From the NCBI RefSeq assembly GCF_021531915.1, contig NZ_JAFBIV010000001.1, positions 62,001-126,000 on the forward strand: a stretch of DNA of 64,000 nt, written 5' to 3'. Below the pieces are notes generated by a model, which was not told where the DNA came from, did no database searches, and worked only from the letters and a program-made list of their open reading frames with translations. The position numbers and the translations under genes were made by a program. Of the stretch, positions 40,817 through 49,279 are shown one piece after another. Each line of letters begins with the position of its first letter. The stretch's first letter is position 1. The stretch is from Oscillibacter valericigenes (lineage in GTDB: Bacteria; Bacillota; Clostridia; Oscillospirales; Oscillospiraceae).

Positions 40817-41500
40817 ATGGCGGAAATCAAGAAAGCAAAGCTGTCGGAGCAGACATCCGACCGGCTGTATGAGATGATCGTGGAGGAACAGCGCTATGCC
40901 CCAGGCAGTAAGCTGCCCAACGAGAATGACCTCAGCGGGGAACTGAAGGTCAGCCGCACCACTCTGCGGGAGGCCATCTCCTTCCTGGTGGCCCAGGGTG
41001 TGCTGGAGATTCGTCGGGGCAAGGGAACCTTTGTGGCGGAGGAGCTTCCGGCGGCGGGGCTGGACCTGACCAGCCTGGCGGGACTGCGGTCCCGGGTCCG
41101 GGCCAAGGACCTGTTTGAGATGCGGCTGATCTTTGAGCCGGCCACCGTGGCCCTGGCCTGCCTGCGGGCCACGGACGATGAGCTGGCCCAGATCGAAAAG
41201 CGGGCCAGGCGGGTGGAGCGCATTGCCGCCGAGGGGGGCGACTGGCCTCTGGCGGACCAGGAGTTCCACTGGGCCATCATCAAGGCCTCCCACAATGAAT
41301 ATATGCGGCGGCTGTACCCGATCATCAACAGTGCTGTCAACGAGATTCTCCAGATATCCCAGAATCGCCAGCACATGCAGGACGTGGCCCTCAGTGACAA
41401 CCGGATGATTCTGGAGTTCCTGATGAAGCGGGACGAGGACGGTGCCCGCCATGCCATGAGCATCCACATGAAGCACCTCATCAGCACCCTGCAGGATTGA
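40817..41500 (+). CDS. GntR family regulator with FCD domain (FadR-like)
   Basis: 227 residues. N-terminal winged helix (about 8-75; LSGELKVSRTTLREAISFLV is the recognition region, GKGTFVAE the wing end) and an all-helical C-terminal FCD effector domain whose metal-ligand His/Asp residues appear in LADQEFHWAIIKASHN. FadR-like regulators usually sense organic or fatty acids and often control divergent genes. Here the divergent unit is the Vor operon, making that the most likely target (inference). RBS GGGAGGGG lies close to ATG 40817. Strong terminator downstream. Confidence 0.92.
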   Translation: MAEIKKAKLSEQTSDRLYEMIVEEQRYAPGSKLPNENDLSGELKVSRTTLREAISFLVAQGVLEIRRGKGTFVAEELPAAGLDLTSLAGLRSRVRAKDLFEMRLIFEPATVALACLRATDDELAQIEKRARRVERIAAEGGDWPLADQEFHWAIIKASHNEYMRRLYPIINSAVNEILQISQNRQHMQDVALSDNRMILEFLMKRDEDGARHAMSIHMKHLISTLQD

Positions 41501-41530
41501 TTGTACGGCCTGCAAGGTTATCACAAAGCA

Positions 41531-41576
41531 AAAAAGCAGCCTTTGGAAGAGCTGTATTTTCCAAAGGCTGCTTTTT
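41531..41576 (+). terminator. Terminator after the FadR-type regulator
   Basis: 18-bp stem AAAAAGCAGCCTTTGGAA / TTCCAAAGGCTGCTTTTT with 10-base loop. The 41577-41760 stretch beyond is AT-rich and gene-free. Confidence 0.95.
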
Positions 41577-41763
41577 CCATCCGAAGGCCGGAGAGGACAA
41601 CCAATCAGAAATTTCTCAGGCAAAACAGCAAAATGCACAAAGGAAAACGATTATAAATGTTGGAAACAGAGAGGAAATTTGTCAAAAGAGGAAAAACATT
41701 TACCACAATCCACAATTTTTAACGGCTTATTCACAAATTGTACACAAATTTTGAGGAACCCCC

Positions 41764-41792
41764 TTAACAAAAACGAACAGAGCGTGTATAAT
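41764..41792 (+). promoter_or_regulatory. Promoter of the cstA operon
   Basis: TTAACA (41764-41769), 17-base spacer, TATAAT (41787-41792): one base from consensus, in a low-GC upstream region that may enhance activity. Confidence 0.85.
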
Positions 41793-41847
41793 AGCGACTG
41801 AACAGTGAAGATGTGCGCTTTTTTGGAAAGAGAGGAGAATACTGCCC

Positions 41848-42366
41848 ATGGAAATGACCCGGCAGGAACGGCTGGAGAAGCTGCTGAACGCCTACTCGCA
41901 CCATTACGACATCGCCCGGGATGTGACGGTGGAGGGCGGAAGCTTTCCCGCAACGGCGTTTTTCTTTCTTCGGGATGAGAATTACCTCATCAGCAAGAAG
42001 CATGTACTCAACGCCGTGGAAAACCATGAATACGTTTATTTTTACCTGACGGAGCATCTGGATGTGGAAACGCTGCAAAAGCAGATCGACGTATCCAGAG
42101 AAGCGGGCATGAGCCATATCATGCCCAACAAGGAGCACATGTCCTCTTTTGTGACCCTGGTGATCCTGGCGGACACCATTGACCCGGAGGCGAAGGCGCT
42201 GATCAAAAAGACCCGCTTCCGCAAAAACTTTCGGCTGGCACTCCATGGCTGGATGGAGTATCACATAGCAGCAATGGAAATCTCAACAAACAGCTTCCTT
42301 TCCAATCCAGCCGGCAAGGAAGCACGCAAGCTCCTGGAGAGGAATTTCCTCTCTAAGGAAAAATAA
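41848..42366 (+). CDS. Conserved small protein upstream of cstA
   Basis: 172 residues, no signal peptide and no transmembrane segment. It is acidic/basic mixed with many aromatic residues (AYSHHYDIARDV, ENHEYVYFYLTEHLDV). The end is helical and basic. I recognise it only as the type of protein that precedes cstA in several clostridia (possibly the DUF8052 group; uncertain). RBS GAGGAG before ATG 41848, with a near-consensus promoter. It ends 17 bases before cstA and must be cotranscribed; a role in controlling or assisting the transporter is a guess. Confidence 0.7.
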   Translation: MEMTRQERLEKLLNAYSHHYDIARDVTVEGGSFPATAFFFLRDENYLISKKHVLNAVENHEYVYFYLTEHLDVETLQKQIDVSREAGMSHIMPNKEHMSSFVTLVILADTIDPEAKALIKKTRFRKNFRLALHGWMEYHIAAMEISTNSFLSNPAGKEARKLLERNFLSKEK

Positions 42367-42383
42367 GAAGGGAGAGTATATCA

Positions 42384-44096
42384 ATGAATGGTGTAGTAGT
42401 CCTCATCATTGGCGTTGCTCTGCTGGCATGCGGTTATATTTTCTATGGCCGCTGGCTGTGCAAGCAGTGGGGCGTCGGTGAGCTCAAGGAAGAAACCCCC
42501 GCACATACCATGCAGGATGGTATCGACTATGTTCCTGCTCCGGCCCCCGTTCTGATGGGCCATCATTTCTCCTCCATCGCCGGCGCCGGCCCCATCACCG
42601 GCCCCATCTCCGCTCTGAAGCTGGGCTTCGGCTGGCTGCCCTGCCTGGCATGGATCGTCATCGGCGGTATCTTCTTCGGCGGCGTCCATGACTTCGGCGC
42701 CCTGTTCGCTTCCGTCCGCCACGGCGGCCGTTCCATCGGTGAGATCATCTCCGAGAACATGAGCAAGCGGGCCAAGATGCTGTTCCTGACCTTCGCCTAC
42801 CTGACCCTGATCCTGGTCGTGGCTGCCTTCGCCTCCATCGTGGCCGGCACCTTCGGCGCCACCTTCACCGAGGCTGGCGTTGTGGATCTCGCAGCTTCTG
42901 AGAGCAATGCCCGCGTGGCCATGGTCTCTCTGCTGTTCATCGTGATCGCCATCATCTTCGGCTTCTGCGTCTATCGCCGCAATGCTCCCATGGGCGTTGC
43001 TTCCGTGATCGGCGTTCTGGCCATCGTGGCCATCATTGCCATCGGCATGGTCTTCCATCCCATCTATCTGTCCACCAAGACCTGGATGTGGATCTGCGGC
43101 CTGTACATCGCCATCGCTTCTGTCACGCCTGTGTGGATCCTGCTGCAGCCCCGTGACTACCTGAGCTCCTTCCTGCTGTACGCCATGCTGGCTCTGGCTG
43201 TCATCGCTGTGTTCGTCGGCCATCCCTCTATGGCAAGCCTGCCCGTGGTCCAGGCTGAGTCCTGCACCACCCCCGTGTTCCCCGTCCTGTTCACCACCAT
43301 CGCCTGCGGTGCTATCTCCGGTTTCCATTCTCTGGTTTCCTCTGGTACCACCTCCAAGCAGCTGGACAAGGAAACTGACGCGAAGCCCATCGCTTATGGC
43401 GGCATGCTGCTGGAGTGCGTTCTGGCTGTTCTGGTCCTCTGCGCTGTGGCTGGCTTTGCCAATGCCAACGGCGGCGACATCGGTGTTGGCCCCACCGTCC
43501 TGTTCGGCGGCGGTATTGCCGGCATGATCGATCCTAGCCACGGTGGTGTGTACAGCGTGCTGTACACCCTGCTGGTTCTGACCTATTCCTCCTTCTGCCT
43601 GACCTCCCTGGATACTGCCACCCGTCTGGCTCGCTTCATGTTCCAGGAGTTCTGGCTGGATGGTTCCAAGGGTGAGACTCCCGAGAACGTCACCGGCTTC
43701 AAGAAGGTTATGTCCAACATGTATGTTGCCACCGGCATCACCGTCGTCCTGGGCGTGCTGCTGGGCCTGAATGGCTATGGCAAGATCTGGGCTCTGTTCG
43801 GCTCTGCCAACCAGCTGCTGGCTGCTCTGGGCCTGCTGGCTGTGGCTACCTGGCTGGGCAACATCGGCAAGAACAACAAGATGTTCCTCATCCCCATGGT
43901 CTTCATGCTGCTGGTCACCATCTGCTCTCTGATCATCAACACCAAGACTCAGATCGGTCTGATCTCTGCCGGCGGTGCTGACTGGGGTCCCTATGTCCAG
44001 GCTATCCTGGGTGTGCTGCTGGTGGTTCTGGCTATCGTCCTGGCCATCGAGGGTATCTCCACCATGAGCAAGCAGAAGAAGGCTGCTGCGAAGTAA
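42384..44096 (+). CDS. cstA: Carbon starvation protein CstA family transporter
   Basis: 570-residue membrane protein with about 15 hydrophobic segments. CstA marks: GYIFYGRWL at the N-terminus, DGIDYVPA, GHHFSSIAGAGPITGPI and GGVHDFGALFASVRHGG. E. coli homologues take up pyruvate (BtsT, CstA) or peptides. The long C-terminal domain of E. coli CstA is shortened, as is usual in Firmicutes. Codon use favours CTG, GCT and TCT more than neighbours, suggesting high expression. Cotranscribed with the preceding small gene from a near-consensus promoter; strong terminator after. Confidence 0.94.
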   Translation: MNGVVVLIIGVALLACGYIFYGRWLCKQWGVGELKEETPAHTMQDGIDYVPAPAPVLMGHHFSSIAGAGPITGPISALKLGFGWLPCLAWIVIGGIFFGGVHDFGALFASVRHGGRSIGEIISENMSKRAKMLFLTFAYLTLILVVAAFASIVAGTFGATFTEAGVVDLAASESNARVAMVSLLFIVIAIIFGFCVYRRNAPMGVASVIGVLAIVAIIAIGMVFHPIYLSTKTWMWICGLYIAIASVTPVWILLQPRDYLSSFLLYAMLALAVIAVFVGHPSMASLPVVQAESCTTPVFPVLFTTIACGAISGFHSLVSSGTTSKQLDKETDAKPIAYGGMLLECVLAVLVLCAVAGFANANGGDIGVGPTVLFGGGIAGMIDPSHGGVYSVLYTLLVLTYSSFCLTSLDTATRLARFMFQEFWLDGSKGETPENVTGFKKVMSNMYVATGITVVLGVLLGLNGYGKIWALFGSANQLLAALGLLAVATWLGNIGKNNKMFLIPMVFMLLVTICSLIINTKTQIGLISAGGADWGPYVQAILGVLLVVLAIVLAIEGISTMSKQKKAAAK

Positions 44097-44147
44097 GCAT
44101 TCTGCTTCAAGAAAAACAACGGAGTTTTGCCAGTCTCCGCTGAACAG

Positions 44148-44180
44148 AAAGGACTGCCGTGAAAACGGCAGTCCTTTTTT
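44148..44180 (+). terminator. Terminator after cstA
   Basis: 13-bp stem AAAGGACTGCCGT / ACGGCAGTCCTTT with GAAA loop and extended T-run. Confidence 0.95.
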
Positions 44181-44186
44181 GTGCGC

Positions 44187-44224
44187 ACAAGGGCGGCTCC
44201 GTATGTCTGCGGAGCCGCCCTTGT
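44187..44224 (-). terminator. Hairpin at the end of the aro operon
   Basis: 15-bp stem ACAAGGGCGGCTCCG / CGGAGCCGCCCTTGT just beyond the aroQ stop on the minus strand; no T-run directly follows, so it may act with the neighbouring cstA terminator hairpin. Confidence 0.65.
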
Positions 44225-44241
44225 AATACGTCCTATGATGA

Positions 44242-44673
44242 TTACTGCTTTTCACATAGCAGCCGCAGTGCCTCCACATACCCCGGCAGGCCATGGCCCT
44301 TGATGGTAGCGATGCAGGCGGCACGGATGTAGGAGGTGTGTCGGAATTCCTCCCGCCCATCCGGGTCAGACACATGGACCTCCACTGTGGGAATGCCGAC
44401 TGCCTTCACCGCGTCCAGCAGCGCCACGCTGGTATGGGTGTAAGCCGCGGGGTTGATGATGATGCCGTCTACCTTGTCAAAGTAGGCTTGCTGGATAGCG
44501 TCCACCAGGGCACCCTCGTGGTTGGACTGGAAGAAGCTGATCTCCACCCCCAGCTTGTCGGCCTCTGCCTGAAGCATAGCCACCAGATCGGCGTAGGTGG
44601 TTTTCCCGTAGATCTCCGGCTGGCGGATGCCCAGCATGTTCATGTTGGGGCCGTTAAGCACCAGAATTTTCAC
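44242..44673 (-). CDS. aroQ: 3-dehydroquinate dehydratase, type II
   Basis: 143-residue type II dehydroquinase; converts 3-dehydroquinate to 3-dehydroshikimate. Seen: ILVLNGPNMNMLGIRQPEIYG, with the catalytic Tyr in the lid, SNHEGALVDAIQQA, NPAAYTHTSVALLDA and VEVHVSDPDGREEFRH (here SDPDGREEFRH corresponds to SNIHAREEFRH). Starts with GTG at 44673 behind GGAGGG, overlapping the aroE-aroK fusion by 20 bases. Last gene of the aromatic operon. Confidence 0.95.
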   Translation of the reverse strand: MKILVLNGPNMNMLGIRQPEIYGKTTYADLVAMLQAEADKLGVEISFFQSNHEGALVDAIQQAYFDKVDGIIINPAAYTHTSVALLDAVKAVGIPTVEVHVSDPDGREEFRHTSYIRAACIATIKGHGLPGYVEALRLLCEKQ

Positions 44674-45898
44674 AAAAATCCCTCCAGATTGCGGCGGCGG
44701 TGTCCTCCACCGTGCCGTTGTTGTCCATAGCAGCGTCCCGGAAGGCCGTGTACAGCGGTGCCCGCTCCGCCCACATGGCGGACAGGTCCGCGCCCTGGGA
44801 CAGGGGGCGGCCGTCGGTAGACAAGGCGTCCAAATTCCGTACCAGCTGATAGATGCGGCCGTTCTGGTGGAGCGGGGCATAGTTGCGCCGGTCCTTCACC
44901 ACGCCGCCGCCGGTGAGAAGGATCTTGCCGGACAGCTTGCCCACTTCCGCCGTCACTTCCCGTTCCAGCGCCCGGAAGGCGGCTTCGCCCTCTGCGGCAA
45001 AAATCTCCGGAATGGAGCGGCCGGCCTTTTCCACGATCCGCTGGTCGATGTCGATGGCCTCCCGGCCTGTCAGCGCCGCCAGGGCCTGCCCCACCGTGGT
45101 CTTGCCGCAGCCGGGCATACCGATGAGGACGATGTTGGTGCACTCCCGCCGCAACAGGGCCAGGATGCGCTCATTCTCGCTGTCGGGAATGGCCTTTTCA
45201 AAGAAGTGCTCCTCTGCCGCCTTGGCCTGGGCCACCAGCATGGGTAGGCCGTCAGAGCAGGGGATGCCCAGCTCCTCCGCCTGCAGCAGCAGGGCAGTAC
45301 GGCGGGGATTGTACACCACGTCCAGCACGCCGGAGCACCGGGGGAAGGCCGCCAGGTCCACGGGGGACACACCGGTGTTGGGGAACATGCCCACCGGGGT
45401 GGTGTTCACCACAATGTCTGCGTCGGCGTGACGGTCCAGGTTGCCGTAGTTGTCGGGCCCGGAGCGGGAGATGACCACCACCTCCCGGGCGCCCATGGCC
45501 TTCGCGCAGGCCTGGGCAGTCAGGGACGCGCCGCCGCTGCCCAGAATGACGGCCTTCTTGCTTTGGAAAGAGATGCCCGCCCGCTCAGCCATCCACCGGA
45601 AGCCGGCGGCGTCGGTATTGAAGGCATACAGCTTTCCGTCGGCCCGGCGGGTCAGGGTGTTGACGCTGCCGATGGCCTGAGCCATGGGGTCAATGATGTC
45701 GCAGAAGGGCATCACATCCCGCTTGTAGGGGATGGTGACGTTGAGCCCGCCGATGTCGGGCTGGCGGAGAAAGCCTTCCAGCTCCTCGGGGTCCAGCTCG
45801 ATGAGCCGGTAGCCCTCACAGCCCAGGGCGGTGTGGATGGGCACGGACCAGCTGTGGCCCAGCCTGCGGCCCAACAGGCCGAAGATTTTCTCAGCCAT
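44654..45898 (-). CDS. Fused shikimate dehydrogenase-shikimate kinase
   Basis: 414 residues. Residues 1 to about 250 are shikimate dehydrogenase (AroE): GHSWSVPIHTAL, NVTIPYKRDVMPF with the catalytic Lys, GSVNTL and NADP-binding LGSGGASLTAQAC. Residues about 258-414 are shikimate kinase (AroK): Walker A IGMPGCGKTTVG, IDQRIVEKAGRSIPEIF, GGGVVKDRRNY and a lid Arg. One chain thus carries two consecutive pathway steps, dehydroshikimate to shikimate to shikimate 3-phosphate. The fusion junction (SENERILALLRREC) shows no frameshift. Gap of three bases after pheA; overlaps aroQ. Confidence 0.95.
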   Translation of the reverse strand: MAEKIFGLLGRRLGHSWSVPIHTALGCEGYRLIELDPEELEGFLRQPDIGGLNVTIPYKRDVMPFCDIIDPMAQAIGSVNTLTRRADGKLYAFNTDAAGFRWMAERAGISFQSKKAVILGSGGASLTAQACAKAMGAREVVVISRSGPDNYGNLDRHADADIVVNTTPVGMFPNTGVSPVDLAAFPRCSGVLDVVYNPRRTALLLQAEELGIPCSDGLPMLVAQAKAAEEHFFEKAIPDSENERILALLRRECTNIVLIGMPGCGKTTVGQALAALTGREAIDIDQRIVEKAGRSIPEIFAAEGEAAFRALEREVTAEVGKLSGKILLTGGGVVKDRRNYAPLHQNGRIYQLVRNLDALSTDGRPLSQGADLSAMWAERAPLYTAFRDAAMDNNGTVEDTAAAIWRDFCENSGA

Positions 45899-45901
45899 AG
45901 G

Positions 45902-47038
45902 TCAGACTTCGGCGTAGCTGCCCAGGAAGTTGAAGCTGGCGCAGCTGCGCTCCATCTCCTGCAGCATGGACAGGACGCCGGGCTCCTGAACGGAGGCCTC
46001 CAGCTCCAGGAAGAAGATGAACTCGAAGTTCCGGCCGCTGACGGGGCAGGACTCCAGCTTGGTCATGTTGATGTTCAGCGCCGCCAGCTTGGACAGGATC
46101 TCATACAGGGCACCGGGCTTATTGTCACAGGCAATGATCAGGCTGATGCGGTTGGCTCCGGCGTAGATGACAGGGTCCTTGGCGATGCAGAAGAAGCGGG
46201 TGTAGTTGTTGTCGCTGTCCTGGATGGCGTCGCTGACGCACTCCAGGCCATACAGCTCCGCGCAGGGGTGGGAGGAGATGGCGGCGGCGTGGCGGTTTCC
46301 GCTCTCCGCCACCATTTTGGCGGCCATGGCGGTGTTGTCGCAGGGGATCACCCGGACGCCGCCCTGGCTGTTCAGGAACTTGCCGCACTGGCCCAGGGCC
46401 TGCTCATGGGAGTAGATCTCTGTAATGTCGCTCATCTTGACACCGGGCAGAGCCAGCAGCTCGTGGCGGATGCACAGCCGGGTGGAGCGGACCACGGAGA
46501 GGTTGTGCTCCTGCAGCAGGGTGTAGACGGCACGGACGGAGCCATTGGAGCTGTTTTCAATGGGCAGCACACCGAACTTGCACAGGCCGGACTCCACGGC
46601 GGAGACCACGGCGTCGAAGGTCTTGACGTAGACGATGTTGCCCCGGGGCAGGATGCGGTCACAGGCCACCTGGCTGTTGGCACCCTCCACGCCCTGGCAG
46701 GCGATCAGGCCTGTCTGGGGAAACACGGGGCCGCCGGCGGCCAGGGAGGTCTCCACCTGGGCGGCCACCTTGGTGGGGGCATTGATCAGCTCTGCCTGCC
46801 GGGACCGGGCCAGCTCGAACAGAGTGGAATACAGGTGATAGGCATAGCGCTCCTTGTCCCCGGCCTTCTCCGTGATCTTGGCCAGCACCTCCCGCTCCCG
46901 CTGCTTGTTCAGGATGGGGAGATGATGCTCATTTTTATACGCGGCCACTTCCTCGGCCAGATTCATACGCTCCAGGAACAGCTGCAGCAGCTGGTCGTCC
47001 ACGGCGTCAATTTTCGTGCGGATCTCAGAAAGTTCCAT
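45902..47038 (-). CDS. pheA: Bifunctional chorismate mutase/prephenate dehydratase
   Basis: 378 residues. AroQ-type chorismate mutase at 1-85 (IRTKIDAVDDQLLQLFLERM), prephenate dehydratase at about 108-285 (GVEGANSQVACDRI, then VLPIENSSNGSVRAVYTLL and the catalytic-site DNNYTRFFCIA) and a C-terminal ACT domain (about 298-375; KPGALYEILSKLAALNINMT followed by LESCPV) for feedback by phenylalanine. Produces phenylpyruvate from chorismate. Overlaps aroC by 14 bases. Its mutase domain also supplies prephenate for tyrA in the same operon. Confidence 0.95.
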   Translation of the reverse strand: MELSEIRTKIDAVDDQLLQLFLERMNLAEEVAAYKNEHHLPILNKQREREVLAKITEKAGDKERYAYHLYSTLFELARSRQAELINAPTKVAAQVETSLAAGGPVFPQTGLIACQGVEGANSQVACDRILPRGNIVYVKTFDAVVSAVESGLCKFGVLPIENSSNGSVRAVYTLLQEHNLSVVRSTRLCIRHELLALPGVKMSDITEIYSHEQALGQCGKFLNSQGGVRVIPCDNTAMAAKMVAESGNRHAAAISSHPCAELYGLECVSDAIQDSDNNYTRFFCIAKDPVIYAGANRISLIIACDNKPGALYEILSKLAALNINMTKLESCPVSGRNFEFIFFLELEASVQEPGVLSMLQEMERSCASFNFLGSYAEV

Positions 47039-48116
47039 GATGTCCCTCCAAAAGTAAATCTAACAGTACCGTCGCGGTGACGGCTTCCACCACCGGGACG
47101 GCCCGGTGGGCAATGCAGGGGTCGTGGCGGCCCCGGATGACCAGCTCTGTGTCCTCCATGGCGGAGAGACTGACGGTCCGCTGGGCCTGGGAAATGGACG
47201 GGGTGGGTTTCATGGCCACCCGCAGGGTAATGGGCATCCCGGTGGTAATACCGCCCAGGATGCCGCCGGCGCGGTTGCTCTCCGTGACGATCTTCCCGTC
47301 TTCCACGGTAAAGGGGTCGTTGTTTTCCGACCCATGGAGCCGGGCGGAGCCAAAGCCCAGGCCGAACTCCACACCCTTCACGGCAGGGATGCCGAACAGG
47401 GCGGCGGCCAGGCGGTTTTCGATGCCATCGAACATGGGGTCACCCAATCCAGCAGGCAGCCCGATGGCAGCGCACTCGATGGTGCCGCCCACAGAGTCCA
47501 GATTCTGCCGGGCCTCCAGGATCAGAGCCTGCATCCGCTCTCCGGCATGGTCGTCCAGCACCGGGAAGGGCTTGGCGGCCACCTGATCAAAGAGGGCGGC
47601 GGTGGGGTGCAGGGGGAAAGGAGAATCGCTTTCCGCCCCCACGGAGGCAAGGTGGGCGCCTATATAGATGCCCCGGCGGGCCAGGATCTGCTTGGCAATG
47701 CCGCCGGCGATGCACAGGGGCGCCGTCAGGCGGCCGGAGAAATGGCCGCCGCCCCGCATGTCCGCCTGTCCGCCCCACTTTACCCAGGCGGTGTAATCCG
47801 CGTGGGAGGGGCGGGGTTTGTCGGCCAGCTCACTGTAATCCGAGGAGTGCTGGTCGCTGTTTTCAATGATGGCGCACAGGGGCGCGCCGCAGGTGACGCC
47901 ATTTTCCAGGCCGGAGAGGAAGATGGGGGTATCCGATTCCCTCCGGGCGGTGGACAGGGGGCTCTTTCCCGGCTTCCGCCGGTCCAGGAAGGCATACAGG
48001 GCCTCCAGGTCAATGGGCTCCCCGGCGGGCAGGCCATCCATATTGAAGCCGATAGCCCTGCCGTGGGACTGGCCGAAGACTGAAACCCGCAGGATGCGGC
48101 CGAATTCAGAGGACAT
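47025..48116 (-). CDS. aroC: Chorismate synthase
   Basis: 363 residues; removes phosphate from EPSP to give chorismate, needing reduced FMN. Start at ATG 48116 (RILRVSVFGQSHGRAIG is the conserved opening), 8 bases after GGGAGG; an in-frame ATG 30 bases upstream lacks a site. Other marks: FSGRLTAPLCIAGGIA, SVGGTIECAA and FKRGRHDPC-type ending read here as IRGRHDPCIAHRAVPV. Overlaps aroA by 11 bases and pheA by 14. Fits midway in the aromatic operon. Confidence 0.96.
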   Translation of the reverse strand: MSSEFGRILRVSVFGQSHGRAIGFNMDGLPAGEPIDLEALYAFLDRRKPGKSPLSTARRESDTPIFLSGLENGVTCGAPLCAIIENSDQHSSDYSELADKPRPSHADYTAWVKWGGQADMRGGGHFSGRLTAPLCIAGGIAKQILARRGIYIGAHLASVGAESDSPFPLHPTAALFDQVAAKPFPVLDDHAGERMQALILEARQNLDSVGGTIECAAIGLPAGLGDPMFDGIENRLAAALFGIPAVKGVEFGLGFGSARLHGSENNDPFTVEDGKIVTESNRAGGILGGITTGMPITLRVAMKPTPSISQAQRTVSLSAMEDTELVIRGRHDPCIAHRAVPVVEAVTATVLLDLLLEGHHGTF

Positions 48117-49278
48117 CAAACACACCTCCCAGTCGTTTGTAGTCATCCCAGAAGCTGGGGTAGGATTTGTTCACCGCTTCCGCTCCCAAGATGGTCACCG
48201 GACCGTCGGCGCGGGTGGCGGCGATGGCCGCCGCCATGACGATGCGGTGGTCGTTGGCTCCGTCCACCGTGCCGCCGGTAAAGGCGGTGACACCCCGGAC
48301 TGTCAGGCTGTCGGGGCCTTCCTCTGCCTGCCCGCCCAGGGCGGTGAGCATCTGGTGGACCGTGGTCAAGCGGTCGCTCTCCTTGATGCGGAGCCGGGCG
48401 GCGTTAATGAAAGAGGTAGTCCCGTTCCGCACCGCCGCCATCACCGCCAGGGGCGGCAGCAGGTCGGGGCAGCCGGACACGTCAATGTCCACGTCGCCTG
48501 GGCGGGCCAGCTTCCAATACAGTTCGCTGACCACCTTGTCTCCCTGGGCGGAGGCGGGGTTCAGCCCCGTGGGCTGGACACCGTTGTCCAGGAAAGCGGC
48601 GGCATACCAGAAGCCCGCCTGGGACCAGTCGGCCTCCACGGCGATGTCCCGGGCCTGATAGGTCTGGTTTCCGGGGACCCGGAAGCACTTGTAGTTCTGA
48701 TTCTCCACAGTAATGCCGAACTGCGCCAGCATGTCTAGGGTCATGTCCACGTAGCCACCGGATTCCAGGGGCGTGGTGATCTCAATGACGGAATCGCCCG
48801 GCAGCAGGGGCAGGGCGTACAGCAGTCCGGTGACGAACTGACTGGACACATTCCCCGGCAGGCGGTACACGCCGGGGATCAGAGTGCCCCGGACGGTGAG
48901 GACGCCGTCCTTCTGCTCATGGAAGATGCCTTTTTCGTCAAAGATGTCAAAGTAGGGGCCCTGGGGCCGCTCCATGAGCCGTCCCCGGCCGGTGAAGACG
49001 CCACCGCCCGCCACCGCCAGAGCGATGGGAATAAGGAAGCGGAGGGTGGAGCCGGATTCGCCGCAGTCCAGGAAGGGCAGCTCCCCGTCAGGCCGGGGGG
49101 CCTTCAAAGCCGCTACGCACCGTTTTGTGGCCTGGATGTCCTGGGAGTCGCTGAGGTTGGAGAGGCTTCCTTCGCCGTCTGCCAGCGCCAGAGCCAGCAC
49201 GGCCCGGTGGGCCATGGACTTGCTGGCGGGGGGCATCACGGTGCCGTTCAGCGTATGGGGGGTGATGCGGATATCCAT
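48106..49278 (-). CDS. aroA: 5-enolpyruvylshikimate-3-phosphate synthase
   Basis: 390 residues, slightly short for EPSPS (about 420-430) but with all landmarks: PPASKSMAHRAVLALALADG (PEP/phosphate-binding Lys near residue 20), DCGESGSTLRFLIP, GRGRLMERP, DVSGCPDLLPPLAVMAA, IKESDRL and DGANDHRIVMA. The loop GESGSTLRF has Ser-Gly-Ser where glyphosate-sensitive class I enzymes read GNAGTAMR, so it looks class II-like. Starts one base after the aroB stop. Confidence 0.95.
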   Translation of the reverse strand: MDIRITPHTLNGTVMPPASKSMAHRAVLALALADGEGSLSNLSDSQDIQATKRCVAALKAPRPDGELPFLDCGESGSTLRFLIPIALAVAGGGVFTGRGRLMERPQGPYFDIFDEKGIFHEQKDGVLTVRGTLIPGVYRLPGNVSSQFVTGLLYALPLLPGDSVIEITTPLESGGYVDMTLDMLAQFGITVENQNYKCFRVPGNQTYQARDIAVEADWSQAGFWYAAAFLDNGVQPTGLNPASAQGDKVVSELYWKLARPGDVDIDVSGCPDLLPPLAVMAAVRNGTTSFINAARLRIKESDRLTTVHQMLTALGGQAEEGPDSLTVRGVTAFTGGTVDGANDHRIVMAAAIAATRADGPVTILGAEAVNKSYPSFWDDYKRLGGVFDVL

Positions 49279-49279
49279 G

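Noticed and set aside
46432-46683. Small arginine/serine/alanine-rich frames inside large genes
   Set aside because: They are out-of-frame readings of high-GC coding sequence with biased composition and no ribosome-binding sites.
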